NCBI GenBank assembly: GCA_934667425.1
Contig: CAKULV010000004.1
Coordinates: forward strand, 1 to 64,000
DNA length: 64,000 nt
Reading direction: 5' to 3'
From: an uncultured Kiritimatiellota bacterium
GTDB taxonomy: Bacteria > Verrucomicrobiota > Kiritimatiellia > RFP12 > UBA1067
Position numbers and translations under genes: made by a program. This document shows, in pieces, positions 50,396 to 58,383 of the stretch; within the stretch, counting starts at the first letter, position 1, and each line of letters begins with the position of its first letter. Below the pieces are notes generated by a model that saw nothing but the letters and a program-made list of their open reading frames with translations, searched no databases and was not told the DNA's origin.

Positions 50396-51852
50396 GCGAC
50401 CTCCCATCCCTTCCGGTAGGCGTGCCGCGCATGGGCGTCGGCAGCCGCGTGGCCCGTCTTGGCCCCGTCGAAGGCATATGTGCCCTTCCCGGCGAAGACG
50501 ACCATGTTCGCGAGCATGAGCGTCTTTGCGAGCGGGACCGAGAAGTCGAGGTCGGTGCGGATCTCGCCCGGAGCGCCGCGCACCGCGCCGAGGAACTCCG
50601 CGATGATGCGCCGCTCCTCCGACTCCAGCGTGTCGGCGTCTGGGATGGGCAGGTCGGCGAAGCGACCGCCCTCGGGGAAGAAGCGGAGCGTGCGGTGGAA
50701 CTCCTCGTAGACCATGCCCTTTGTGCCGACGAACACCGTGCCGAACGCCGGGAGCGGCGTCTTCACGTTCCACTTGCGCTCCAGCTCCAGGAGTTCCGCC
50801 GGGAAGTTCGTGTGCTCGCGCCTGTAGACGCGGTTGTACCAGCCGGTCATGTACTTGGAGCTGATGTCCACGCCGTCCGCGACGCCGTCGTTCCAGTGCA
50901 GCGCGAACGCGCCGTGCAACCGGCCGGCGGGAATCGCGAAGTCAAGCGTGCCGCGCGCGTTCCAGGCGCCCGGGCATCCCCATTTGACGTCCCGAACCGT
51001 GACGGCCGTCGGCAGCGCGAGGTCCAGGCACTGGAACGGCGTGTCGAGGACGTGCGTCCCCATGTTGCCGATCGAGCCGTTGCCGTAGTCGATCCAACTG
51101 TGCCAGTCATGCGGATGAAGCCCGACGCGCCCGTCTTCTTCGCCGTAGGGTTCGCAGACGGGCGAGCCGCCGCACCAGAGGTCCCAGTCCATGCCCTTCG
51201 GCGGCGGCACGGCGTGCGGACGCCGGAACATCGTGTTCGGGCGGTCGGAGAAGCTGAAGACTTCCTCGAGGTCGCCGATGACGCCCTCGCGCAGGCACTT
51301 CGCGAGGTACGGACGGTGCGTCATGTTGTGCCCCTTGTTGCCGACGCGCACGACGACGCCGGCCGCGCGCGCCTCGCGCTCGATCCGAATGACCTCCTCC
51401 ATCGTGTGGGCCATCGGCTTCTCGACAAAGACGTTCGCGCCCGCGCGGATCGCGAGGAGCGTCGGAAGCGCATGATGGTGGTTCGGCGTCGCGACGAACA
51501 CCGCGTCGAGCGTCTCGCCGACCTCGGCGAACAGCTCGCGGTAGTCCGCGTAGACCTTCGCCCGCGCAAGGTCTTCCTTCTTCCACGACTTCTTGGCCTT
51601 CTGCCAGAACTTGGAATTCGCGAACGCATTCGGATCTGGCTCCGCGACCGCGACCAGCTCGCAGCCGCCAACGGCGCCCGCCCGCCGGAGCAGGGTCCCG
51701 CCCCAGTCGCCACAGCCGATGACGGCGATTCGGACCCTGCTGCCGCCTCGCAGCCCAGCGAGACGCCCGAAGCCCGCGCAGCCGACGTTGAAGAGCGGCA
51801 GGGCCGACGCGGCGACCATGCCGCGGAGGAGATTGCGACGATTGACGTTCAT
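50392..51852 (-). CDS. Secreted Gfo/Idh/MocA oxidoreductase, paralog 2
   Basis: A protein of 486 residues from the ATG at 51852 (AAGGAAGG site). The Tat-like signal NRRNLLRGMVAASALPLFNVG again ends in a lipobox-like VGC. Rossmann motif RIAVIGCGDWGG, ATPNHHHALPTLLAIRAG, catalytic VFVEKPMAHT, then WDLWCGGSPVCEPYG and GNGSIGNMGTHVLDTPF. It is related to the 47.8-49.3 kb gene over its full length but clearly diverged outside the signal. It overlaps the aldolase start by ATGA, so oxidation and aldol cleavage of one intermediate are likely linked. Confidence 0.88.
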   Translation of the reverse strand: MNVNRRNLLRGMVAASALPLFNVGCAGFGRLAGLRGGSRVRIAVIGCGDWGGTLLRRAGAVGGCELVAVAEPDPNAFANSKFWQKAKKSWKKEDLARAKVYADYRELFAEVGETLDAVFVATPNHHHALPTLLAIRAGANVFVEKPMAHTMEEVIRIEREARAAGVVVRVGNKGHNMTHRPYLAKCLREGVIGDLEEVFSFSDRPNTMFRRPHAVPPPKGMDWDLWCGGSPVCEPYGEEDGRVGLHPHDWHSWIDYGNGSIGNMGTHVLDTPFQCLDLALPTAVTVRDVKWGCPGAWNARGTLDFAIPAGRLHGAFALHWNDGVADGVDISSKYMTGWYNRVYRREHTNFPAELLELERKWNVKTPLPAFGTVFVGTKGMVYEEFHRTLRFFPEGGRFADLPIPDADTLESEERRIIAEFLGAVRGAPGEIRTDLDFSVPLAKTLMLANMVVFAGKGTYAFDGAKTGHAAADAHARHAYRKGWEVA

Positions 51853-51920
51853 GATGTTTTTTCCTTCCTTGTCAAATTTCACCTAAAAAACCTTAAATCC
51901 TTCCGCCTTTGCCTTTCCGC

Positions 51921-53072
51921 CTACAGGTTACAGGCGTCCAGCGAGACCTTGTGCACCTTTCGGTCGTGCTCGTAGAGCCCCGGCGGGTTGGGGATCTCGC
52001 CGCGGATGATGCGCGCGAGCTCCGCGAGCTGCCCCGCGTAGCGGTCGTTCGGCGCCTTGAAGTCAATCTGCGTGAAGCCCTGCTTGTAGCCGCCGGCGTC
52101 CTTCTTGAGGTAGAGTCTGAGCGAGAGCGTGTAGACCTTCGGCAGGCCGTCCGCCGGCAGGCCCGTCACGTGCCCGACCGTGCGGAAGTCCTCGATCGGC
52201 AGCATCTCGACCATGCCGTTCGAGCCGTCGATGCGGATGTGGCGGCAGGGCTGGGTGCCGCGCGAGCAGACCCGGAAGACGCAGTTCGCGCGCGGATACT
52301 CCATGACCGTGAGGGCGTGCGTCTTCGCCCATTCGGGATCGCCCGGCGCGGGCTTGATGACGGACCACGTCTTCTGCGGCATCTCGTCGTCGAAGATCGG
52401 CATCGCCCACTCGATCGCGTGACACGTCAGGAGGTAGGCCGTCCCGCCCGGATAGTGCGAGGCGTACTCCGGGTACTTCGGATAGCCGTAGCAGTGGTCA
52501 AGGTCGGCCTCGACCGAGTAGACCTCGCCGAGGACGCCCGACTTCGCGAGGTCGACCATCTTGTTGATCGCCTCGTTCGAGCGGAACATGTAGCCGATCT
52601 GCAGCGGCACGCCGCGCGCCTCGCAGATTGCGCTCATCCGGCGGAACCCGGCGAGGTCGGCGCCCAGCGGCTTGTCCATGTGCATCGGGATGCCGTGGCG
52701 CGCAATCTCCGTGGAGACCTCGACAAGCTCGGAATTCGAGACCTCGACGACGATCAGGTCCGGCTTCACCTCCTCGAAGACCTGCCGCGGCGTGAAGCAG
52801 GGATACTTGGAATAGCGGTCCTTGCTCGGCTCGACCATGCGCATCGCCGTCGAAGCCGTGTCGTCCACCCAGCCGACCATCTCGTAGTCGTTCGTCAGCT
52901 TCAGGACGGCATCCCACTTGCCGCTCGAATGGTTGTGGATGATCCCCCAGTGCACGACGCGCGCCTTGCGGCTGCCGATCGGCTTCCACTGCGGCCCCGA
53001 CACGTCCGGACTCGTCGAGCATCCCGCCAGCATCGCCGCCAAAACTTCCATTGCAAGTCTCGTTGTCTTCAT
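51921..53072 (-). CDS. Gfo/Idh/MocA-like lipoprotein
   Basis: A protein of 383 residues with a lipoprotein signal (MEVLAAMLAGC, cleavage before Cys18). The fold shows as EMVGWVDDTASTAMRM, VVEVSNSELVEVSTEIARHG, the MHMDKPLG catalytic-site motif and GGTAYLLTCHAIEWAM. The usual GxGxxG is replaced by WGIIHNHSSGKW, so cofactor binding may be altered or lost. The C-terminal half is shorter than in its neighbours. It is the first of the three related genes and lies 59 bp behind the outer-membrane protein gene. A role in handling the same exported sugar derivative is inferred. Confidence 0.8.
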   Translation of the reverse strand: MKTTRLAMEVLAAMLAGCSTSPDVSGPQWKPIGSRKARVVHWGIIHNHSSGKWDAVLKLTNDYEMVGWVDDTASTAMRMVEPSKDRYSKYPCFTPRQVFEEVKPDLIVVEVSNSELVEVSTEIARHGIPMHMDKPLGADLAGFRRMSAICEARGVPLQIGYMFRSNEAINKMVDLAKSGVLGEVYSVEADLDHCYGYPKYPEYASHYPGGTAYLLTCHAIEWAMPIFDDEMPQKTWSVIKPAPGDPEWAKTHALTVMEYPRANCVFRVCSRGTQPCRHIRIDGSNGMVEMLPIEDFRTVGHVTGLPADGLPKVYTLSLRLYLKKDAGGYKQGFTQIDFKAPNDRYAGQLAELARIIRGEIPNPPGLYEHDRKVHKVSLDACNL

Positions 53073-53131
53073 CGTTGTTCTCCTGTTGAATTAACCTCCC
53101 AACCTTCCAGACCTCCCAGAGCTCCCCACCC

Positions 53132-53896
53132 CTAAAACCTCATCCTTACGCCGATGCCGCCGTGCGTCCAGTCGTTGTGCGCGCAGGCGTAGCCGAGCGC
53201 GTCGTTCGCGGCGCGAGTGTCCGCCCCGCAGACCTCGTACTGCTCGACGAAGGCATACGCCGTCACCTGTTCGCAGACCGCCCAGCCGGCCTCCACCCGG
53301 AACGTGAGCGCGCCGCCGCCCGCCCCGCCGTCGCCGAAGACGCGCGCGGCGTTCCGGCGGTTGCCGCCCTCCCAGTAGACGGACGGCGTCACGTAGAACG
53401 CCCCCGCGAACGGGCACTTCCGCCGCACGCCGACCTTGGCGTAGATGTAGTCGTTCCCGACGAGGCAGCGGCGCAGGCGGCAGAACGGCACGAGGAAGGG
53501 GTTCTCAAGCGACTGCTCTACCTGGACCCACTGGTACGTCCTGTTCGACCTCTCGTTCGCGAAGCCGCGATAGAGCGTCCAGGAATACGTCAGGTCGTTC
53601 GCGAGCGCCCACCCGTCCGCAAGCGCGAGGCGGCAGTCCCACGTCGGGCCGAACTCCGTGTGGTAGAGCGCGCGACGATGCACGTCGGCTCGGCGGTCGG
53701 TGAGGGACGAGACGTCCCAGTTCCGCACGCCGAAGCGCCCGAACGCGCCCGCGTCATAGCCGGCGCGCACGCTCGTGACCTGCATCGGACGGTCCTCGAC
53801 GATCTTGCCGAGCGACTGGTAGGCCGTCCGCACTTCGGGCGCGAAGTCCACGAAGAGCGGCGAAACCAGGGACGCGGCGATAAGGAGGGCTGTCAT
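53132..53896 (-). CDS. Probable outer-membrane beta-barrel protein
   Basis: A protein of 254 residues. A short signal (TALLIAASLVSPLFV) leads to alternating strands rich in Tyr, Trp and Arg (LTYSWTLYRGFANE, TYQWVQVEQSLENPFL, AFYVTPSVYWEGGN, VEAGWAVCEQVTAYAFVEQY). It ends GGIGVRMRF, the terminal Phe with alternating hydrophobics being the usual beta-barrel assembly signal. A GATAAT (53905-53910) lies 8 bases before the ATG, giving a leaderless message. It opens the long right-hand operon. No family was recognised; a small porin or anchor is possible. Confidence 0.6.
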   Translation of the reverse strand: MTALLIAASLVSPLFVDFAPEVRTAYQSLGKIVEDRPMQVTSVRAGYDAGAFGRFGVRNWDVSSLTDRRADVHRRALYHTEFGPTWDCRLALADGWALANDLTYSWTLYRGFANERSNRTYQWVQVEQSLENPFLVPFCRLRRCLVGNDYIYAKVGVRRKCPFAGAFYVTPSVYWEGGNRRNAARVFGDGGAGGGALTFRVEAGWAVCEQVTAYAFVEQYEVCGADTRAANDALGYACAHNDWTHGGIGVRMRF

Positions 53897-53904
53897 TGGC
53901 GCGT

Positions 53905-53910
53905 ATTATC
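53905..53910 (-). promoter_or_regulatory. -10 element of the right-hand operon
   Basis: GATAAT, 8 bases before the ATG at 53896 and back to back with the AraC promoter at 53956. The 45 bases between the two hexamers are the likely binding place of the AraC protein. Confidence 0.45.
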
Positions 53911-53955
53911 TCAAATTCCGCGGATCTCCGATTGTACGGGGCGAAAGGAAAAGTG

Positions 53956-53961
53956 TATAAT
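53956..53961 (+). promoter_or_regulatory. -10 element directly before the AraC-type gene
   Basis: GTGTATAAT with 6 bases to the ATG at 53968, so the message is probably leaderless. This fixes the start and excludes the longer frame from 53896. Confidence 0.6.
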
Positions 53962-53967
53962 TCGCGC

Positions 53968-54750
53968 ATGAACTTTCGTAGGAGATACACGGCAAAGACG
54001 ATTGACCCCGCGCAGGTCAAGGCCTGGCAGGAGGCGTTCTTCGCGGCCGGCGGCCCCGCGCTCCGCCTGATGGCGGAGATGTCGGAGAACGTGCCGAACG
54101 TCTCGCTGACGCTGAAGAACGCCGACCTGCGCATCATGTTCACGAACAGCTACAACGTGCGCGTCAGCGGCTGGCGCTCGCTTGACGACATGCTCGGCTA
54201 CACGTCCGAGGAGCTCTATCCGCCCGACCAGGCGGCAGTCTACATGGGACGCGACCGCGAGGTGTTCGAGACGGGCGTGCCCATCGTCGAGCGCGTCTAC
54301 GGCTTCGTCGCCGACCGCTCGACGGCGCTCAACTGCGTGACCGTGCGCCCGATCGAGGGCGTCGACGGTACGCGCATCGGCACGGCGACGACCTACTACC
54401 GCGCCGACCGGAAGATGCGGGCGACGAACTGGTACGACCCGATACGCAAGTCAGTCGCCTACCTGAACGACCATTTCGCGGAAGACGTGACGGTCGAGGA
54501 GCTCGCCGCCCTCTCGCACTACTCCATCGCGCAGTTCCGCAGGCTCTTCCGCGCGCTGACGCAGATGTCGCCGTCGGACTACATCCGGCACACGCGGCTC
54601 AACGCGGCGAAGACGCTCCTGACTACGACCGACCGGCGCATCACCGAGATCGCGCAGGAGACGGGCTTCTTCGACCACGCGCACTTCATCCGCACGTTCA
54701 AGGCCGCGACCGGGATCTCCCCCGCGAAGTATCGCCGCGACTTCACCTGA
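53968..54750 (+). CDS. AraC-family regulator with PAS-like sensor domain
   Basis: A protein of 260 residues. Residues about 30-150 are PAS-like (NVSLTLKNADLRIMFTNSYN, LDDMLGYTSEELYPPDQA, PIVERVYGFV). The C-terminal 100 residues are an AraC double helix-turn-helix (DVTVEELAALSHYSIAQFRR, ITEIAQETGFFDHAHFIRTF). It is divergent from the outer-membrane protein gene and probably controls the run of glycan genes down to 39.4 kb. The ligand could be a small metabolite; no cofactor residue was identified. Confidence 0.88.
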   Translation: MNFRRRYTAKTIDPAQVKAWQEAFFAAGGPALRLMAEMSENVPNVSLTLKNADLRIMFTNSYNVRVSGWRSLDDMLGYTSEELYPPDQAAVYMGRDREVFETGVPIVERVYGFVADRSTALNCVTVRPIEGVDGTRIGTATTYYRADRKMRATNWYDPIRKSVAYLNDHFAEDVTVEELAALSHYSIAQFRRLFRALTQMSPSDYIRHTRLNAAKTLLTTTDRRITEIAQETGFFDHAHFIRTFKAATGISPAKYRRDFT

Positions 54751-57700
54751 ACAGCACCACCGTGCCGCATGGGATCCGCAGCCGCACGCCACGTCCGGTA
54801 TAGACCACCGAAGTCCCGGCATACCTTCCAGTCGCCCCGGTTATCTTGATGCCGCTCTCCGGGAAGTCTCCCATGCGAGAGGCGCAGTCTATCAGCCGGA
54901 AAGGCTTTGCAGGCCCGGCGTACGAACTGAGATCGACTTCCAGCCGGGCGCCATCGGTGATGGTCGCCAAGCCGTCGATCTTGAGCGGCCTGACGCCATC
55001 CGCATCGAAGACGAACCTCGCGACGGACTCGACGGCGTTGGACATCACCAGCGACGCGAACCTGGCCTCGCTACGCGATCCCACAATGGATATCTCGCCG
55101 CGTCCGTCAGCGCCCAGCACGAGTCCGCCATTGGAGACGAGGGACCCGCCCGCAACCTCGACCTTGCCTGACGCAGCATTCGGTTCGGTGGCGATGTTCG
55201 CCAGTATTTTCGACACATCCGTGGCCAGCGAAAAATACCCTGCCCTGCGCATGTCGTCCAGCGAAATGCCGCCGACGTACATGCTCTCGCCAGTCTCGAA
55301 CCGAGCGACTCCATTTGACACCGCATAGAGGCCTCCCCCGGTAAACGCTCCGACGATCTGCGGACAGGGATACTTCCCGGCGGTCTCCGTCAGTTGCTGG
55401 CAGAACGTCCCCCCGTTCTGGATGAACTCGCCATCCGCCCGTCCTCCGCCTATGCAGAAGAACCCCTGCGTATTCGTGACTGCACCGCCGTCAAGCTCGA
55501 AACGCCCCGAGTAACGGAAATCCTTGTTGTTTTCTCTCCCGTCGTTCATGCCCTCGCCAACGCAGACCCCCGCGATACCAGCGTAGTAGCCGTTATACGC
55601 AAGGCCTCCCACAGTCACCGCTCCGCCAGAGACCTTCATCACGCCGCGCGCAACGGATCCCTTGCTCCAATACGATTCCCATGTGCCGCCCAGACGTATG
55701 CCGAAGGATCCGACCTGCACCTCGCCACGCTTGACTTCAACCTGCGCCAGATTAGTCCGTTCAACACCCGCCCATATGCCGCCAACCCTTGAGACGGCAT
55801 CCGAATCAAACGCAAGCACGGAAGATGGGGCCGCCAGAGACATCCCGGAAGAAGGGCAGCCGAGAATAAGGTGCATCTTTTCAGCATCCATGGACGCTGA
55901 TTCGCCGAAGGACAGCACGCAACTCCCCGTGTCAGTGCATGAAGAGAATGCCACCACCGAACCGCTTTGGTTTTCCCTGCAGAATGACGAGTTTCCGCGA
56001 AAGTCAAGGACGCCATCGCAAAAGAACGCGCCGGGCAGTTGGTTGTTGTCGACAATCCGCGCGGAACCAGAGAGCGAATGGGTCTTGGCGCCGGAAAGCC
56101 GCGAGAGACTGTCGTACCAGCCGGCATGCGCGAAATACAGCGAGCCGGCAGTCATGTCTATCCGCCCATCACCTTCCAGCAGAGTGCCGGAAAGTTCCAG
56201 GGTTCCGCCATGCAAGGCGAGCGTACCGCCGTCTTCGACATCCAATGCCGAAAGCCCCTGCCACTGTGCGGAGCCGCCGTCCATGAACGCAATCTTTGCG
56301 CCATTTCCGACAGACACCGACCCCTTTTCCGGCACATCGAATGCGGCCGAGATCTTCAGCGTTGTCAGTCCACGTGCGTTGCGGATCTGGAGATTGCTGA
56401 CCGATGCGCCCGAGTCAACGGTCACGTCCAACGCATCGGCGCTCATCGCAATTCGGGCGGATTCATCTTGCGAAGGCACCCCTCCAGTCCAGTTCGCCGC
56501 ATCGGCCCAGCGGCCGGACTCCGCCACCTTCCATGCCGTAACGTGAGCAACCATCACGCCTTGGTCGTTGAAGCTTGCCTGTGCGCCGTTCAGAGTCACG
56601 CCCTGGGCCACACCTTCCGCCGCGCCCACGACCCGCACACTGGCTGCATCGTCTTCAGTCGTGATGTGCAGCGTCTTTCCATCGGCAACCGCAAGCGACT
56701 CCAGCGCAACCTGCATGCCGCTCCCAATGAAAAGCGACGAATCGCCGCTTACGGACAGAGGCGGCAATCCACAAGACGCATCACCGCCGTTGGCCCTTGG
56801 CAACTCAAGCCGTCCGCCGGCAAGCGCAATTGACGAGCCGGCGAGCGCCCCCACGTGCGCAAGACGGAGAGTGCCGCCTGAAATGCGCGTCTCGCCGGTG
56901 TAGGAATTGTCGCCCGAAAGTATCCATAGTCCAGTGCCGCGCTTCTCTACGGAAAGCCCATCGACAGACAGGTCGCCCGCCCAGGTTGCCGGCCAGTTCG
57001 TGTCGTTTATGAGCGACAGCCTTGGCGACACGCCGTCCAATGCCTCTGTGTAGTCTATGGGCGACGCCACGACAAGCGGACCGGTCCCCGCCTGTTCCAG
57101 CTCGATGGACGCATTGGCTACATACTCATCCGAGACGGCGACCTTGGCCGGCTCCGAGCGGCCTATGTGAAGGATCCTGTCAGTTGTCTCTCCCGATCCT
57201 TCATAGATGATTCGCGCATTGTTCATCAAGTAGAAGTTCGTACACCATCCAAACGACCCCTGCTCTCCGTTCAGTCCGAGGCTGCCGGCGCGAGCCCATG
57301 TCGCATTGTACATCTCCACGTTTCCGGCGAGGCGGCAATCCGGCGAACGCAGGTTGACCGTGCCGGCGCTCCACGACGGATGGGTGGTTCCCGATTCGCG
57401 CGTACGGAGTCCAACTGGATTGGCGGGCGACATGCCGCTCATGTCCTCTCCCGCAAATATGGCGCAGGATATCGTAGTGTCAGAGTTGCCGAACGTATTG
57501 ATCCCGTTCATCCACACATTTCCACGCATGCCGCCGCAAATCCGGAATTCACCGCCGCCGACAATGTCCAGGCCGAAATTGGTGTCCTTTGACACTCCGT
57601 ATCCTCCATTCGCGCCAACCCTTAACACGCCTCCTTCGCTTATCTCAATGGTTTGAGGGCCGGAAGCCTTCTCGACTGAAAGGGTATGGATGCGAAGAGG

Positions 57701-58366
57701 CGTCTGCCCGACAATAAGCCTTGAACAGGCAAGCACCAGCTCCACCGCGCCGTCGCCGCGGCGTTCACCATCCACACGTACCGCGCCTATTCCGGAAAAA
57801 CCGTACTTCCGCGAGAACCAGGCGCCTGGGTTCCCCCCGAGAATCATTGCGTCTCCGATGTCCGTCAAAAGAAGCGTAGCCACCTTTGAGGCATTGGTGG
57901 CGGTGAATATGAGATCGCTGCTGGCTTCGCCTTTGCACGAGTATGAACCAAGCCCCGCGAGAAGGCGCGGTGAAGACACGACCGTCTCATCCACCATAAG
58001 CAGGCCGTCCGACTCCATCCTAAGCGACTGGTCTCGCCGCGTGCCGAACGTCAGCCCGCCGGTTCCGTCGCCCGTGACGCGCAAATTCCCGACCGACAGA
58101 AGCCCGTCAAGATCCACCGTCAGGTCTTCGTCTCCGACCGTAAACGCGACACTGGAGCCCGTTGCACCGGCCTCCGCTCCCGAAGCGTCCAAATAGCGTC
58201 CCGGCACGATGCCGCCCGCCCAATTCGCCGCATTCGTCCATGAACCCACACCATCCACGACCGCACCGCCAATCCACATGATTTCGCCGGCAATGGAATG
58301 AATCACGCCAGCAAACAGATAGAATGCCGTCGCGAATACATGAATGTAGCACTGTACTGTTTTCAT
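54743..58366 (-). CDS. Secreted beta-strand-repeat (autotransporter-like) protein, third copy
   Basis: A protein of 1207 residues from the ATG at 58366 (AAGGAG site); signal YIHVFATAFYLFAGVIHSIAG. Repeats of the autotransporter-associated kind are clear: VEKRGTGLWILSGDNSYTGE, GGTLRLAHVGAL, and twice an N-terminal-type unit, WTNAANWAGGIVPG and WADAANWTGGVPSQ. The C-terminal part has many glycine-rich strands (GQVEVKRGEVQVGSFG-like) and ends CGTVVLFR. No barrel domain. The gene overlaps the stop of the AraC gene by 8 bases at its 3' end, tail to tail, and follows the GH78 gene by 17 bp. Confidence 0.8.
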   Translation of the reverse strand: MKTVQCYIHVFATAFYLFAGVIHSIAGEIMWIGGAVVDGVGSWTNAANWAGGIVPGRYLDASGAEAGATGSSVAFTVGDEDLTVDLDGLLSVGNLRVTGDGTGGLTFGTRRDQSLRMESDGLLMVDETVVSSPRLLAGLGSYSCKGEASSDLIFTATNASKVATLLLTDIGDAMILGGNPGAWFSRKYGFSGIGAVRVDGERRGDGAVELVLACSRLIVGQTPLRIHTLSVEKASGPQTIEISEGGVLRVGANGGYGVSKDTNFGLDIVGGGEFRICGGMRGNVWMNGINTFGNSDTTISCAIFAGEDMSGMSPANPVGLRTRESGTTHPSWSAGTVNLRSPDCRLAGNVEMYNATWARAGSLGLNGEQGSFGWCTNFYLMNNARIIYEGSGETTDRILHIGRSEPAKVAVSDEYVANASIELEQAGTGPLVVASPIDYTEALDGVSPRLSLINDTNWPATWAGDLSVDGLSVEKRGTGLWILSGDNSYTGETRISGGTLRLAHVGALAGSSIALAGGRLELPRANGGDASCGLPPLSVSGDSSLFIGSGMQVALESLAVADGKTLHITTEDDAASVRVVGAAEGVAQGVTLNGAQASFNDQGVMVAHVTAWKVAESGRWADAANWTGGVPSQDESARIAMSADALDVTVDSGASVSNLQIRNARGLTTLKISAAFDVPEKGSVSVGNGAKIAFMDGGSAQWQGLSALDVEDGGTLALHGGTLELSGTLLEGDGRIDMTAGSLYFAHAGWYDSLSRLSGAKTHSLSGSARIVDNNQLPGAFFCDGVLDFRGNSSFCRENQSGSVVAFSSCTDTGSCVLSFGESASMDAEKMHLILGCPSSGMSLAAPSSVLAFDSDAVSRVGGIWAGVERTNLAQVEVKRGEVQVGSFGIRLGGTWESYWSKGSVARGVMKVSGGAVTVGGLAYNGYYAGIAGVCVGEGMNDGRENNKDFRYSGRFELDGGAVTNTQGFFCIGGGRADGEFIQNGGTFCQQLTETAGKYPCPQIVGAFTGGGLYAVSNGVARFETGESMYVGGISLDDMRRAGYFSLATDVSKILANIATEPNAASGKVEVAGGSLVSNGGLVLGADGRGEISIVGSRSEARFASLVMSNAVESVARFVFDADGVRPLKIDGLATITDGARLEVDLSSYAGPAKPFRLIDCASRMGDFPESGIKITGATGRYAGTSVVYTGRGVRLRIPCGTVVLFR

Positions 58367-58383
58367 TTTTGCGCTCCTTTTCT

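Noticed and set aside
47726..50419. Plus-strand open frame of about 900 codons opposite the oxidoreductase and aldolase genes
   Set aside because: Crosses two well-supported genes and the gap between them; Arg/Val-rich composition typical of an antisense frame.
53896..53967. Longer start for the PAS-AraC protein
   Set aside because: The TATAAT at 53956-53961 lies between the two starts, so transcription begins behind the upstream codon.
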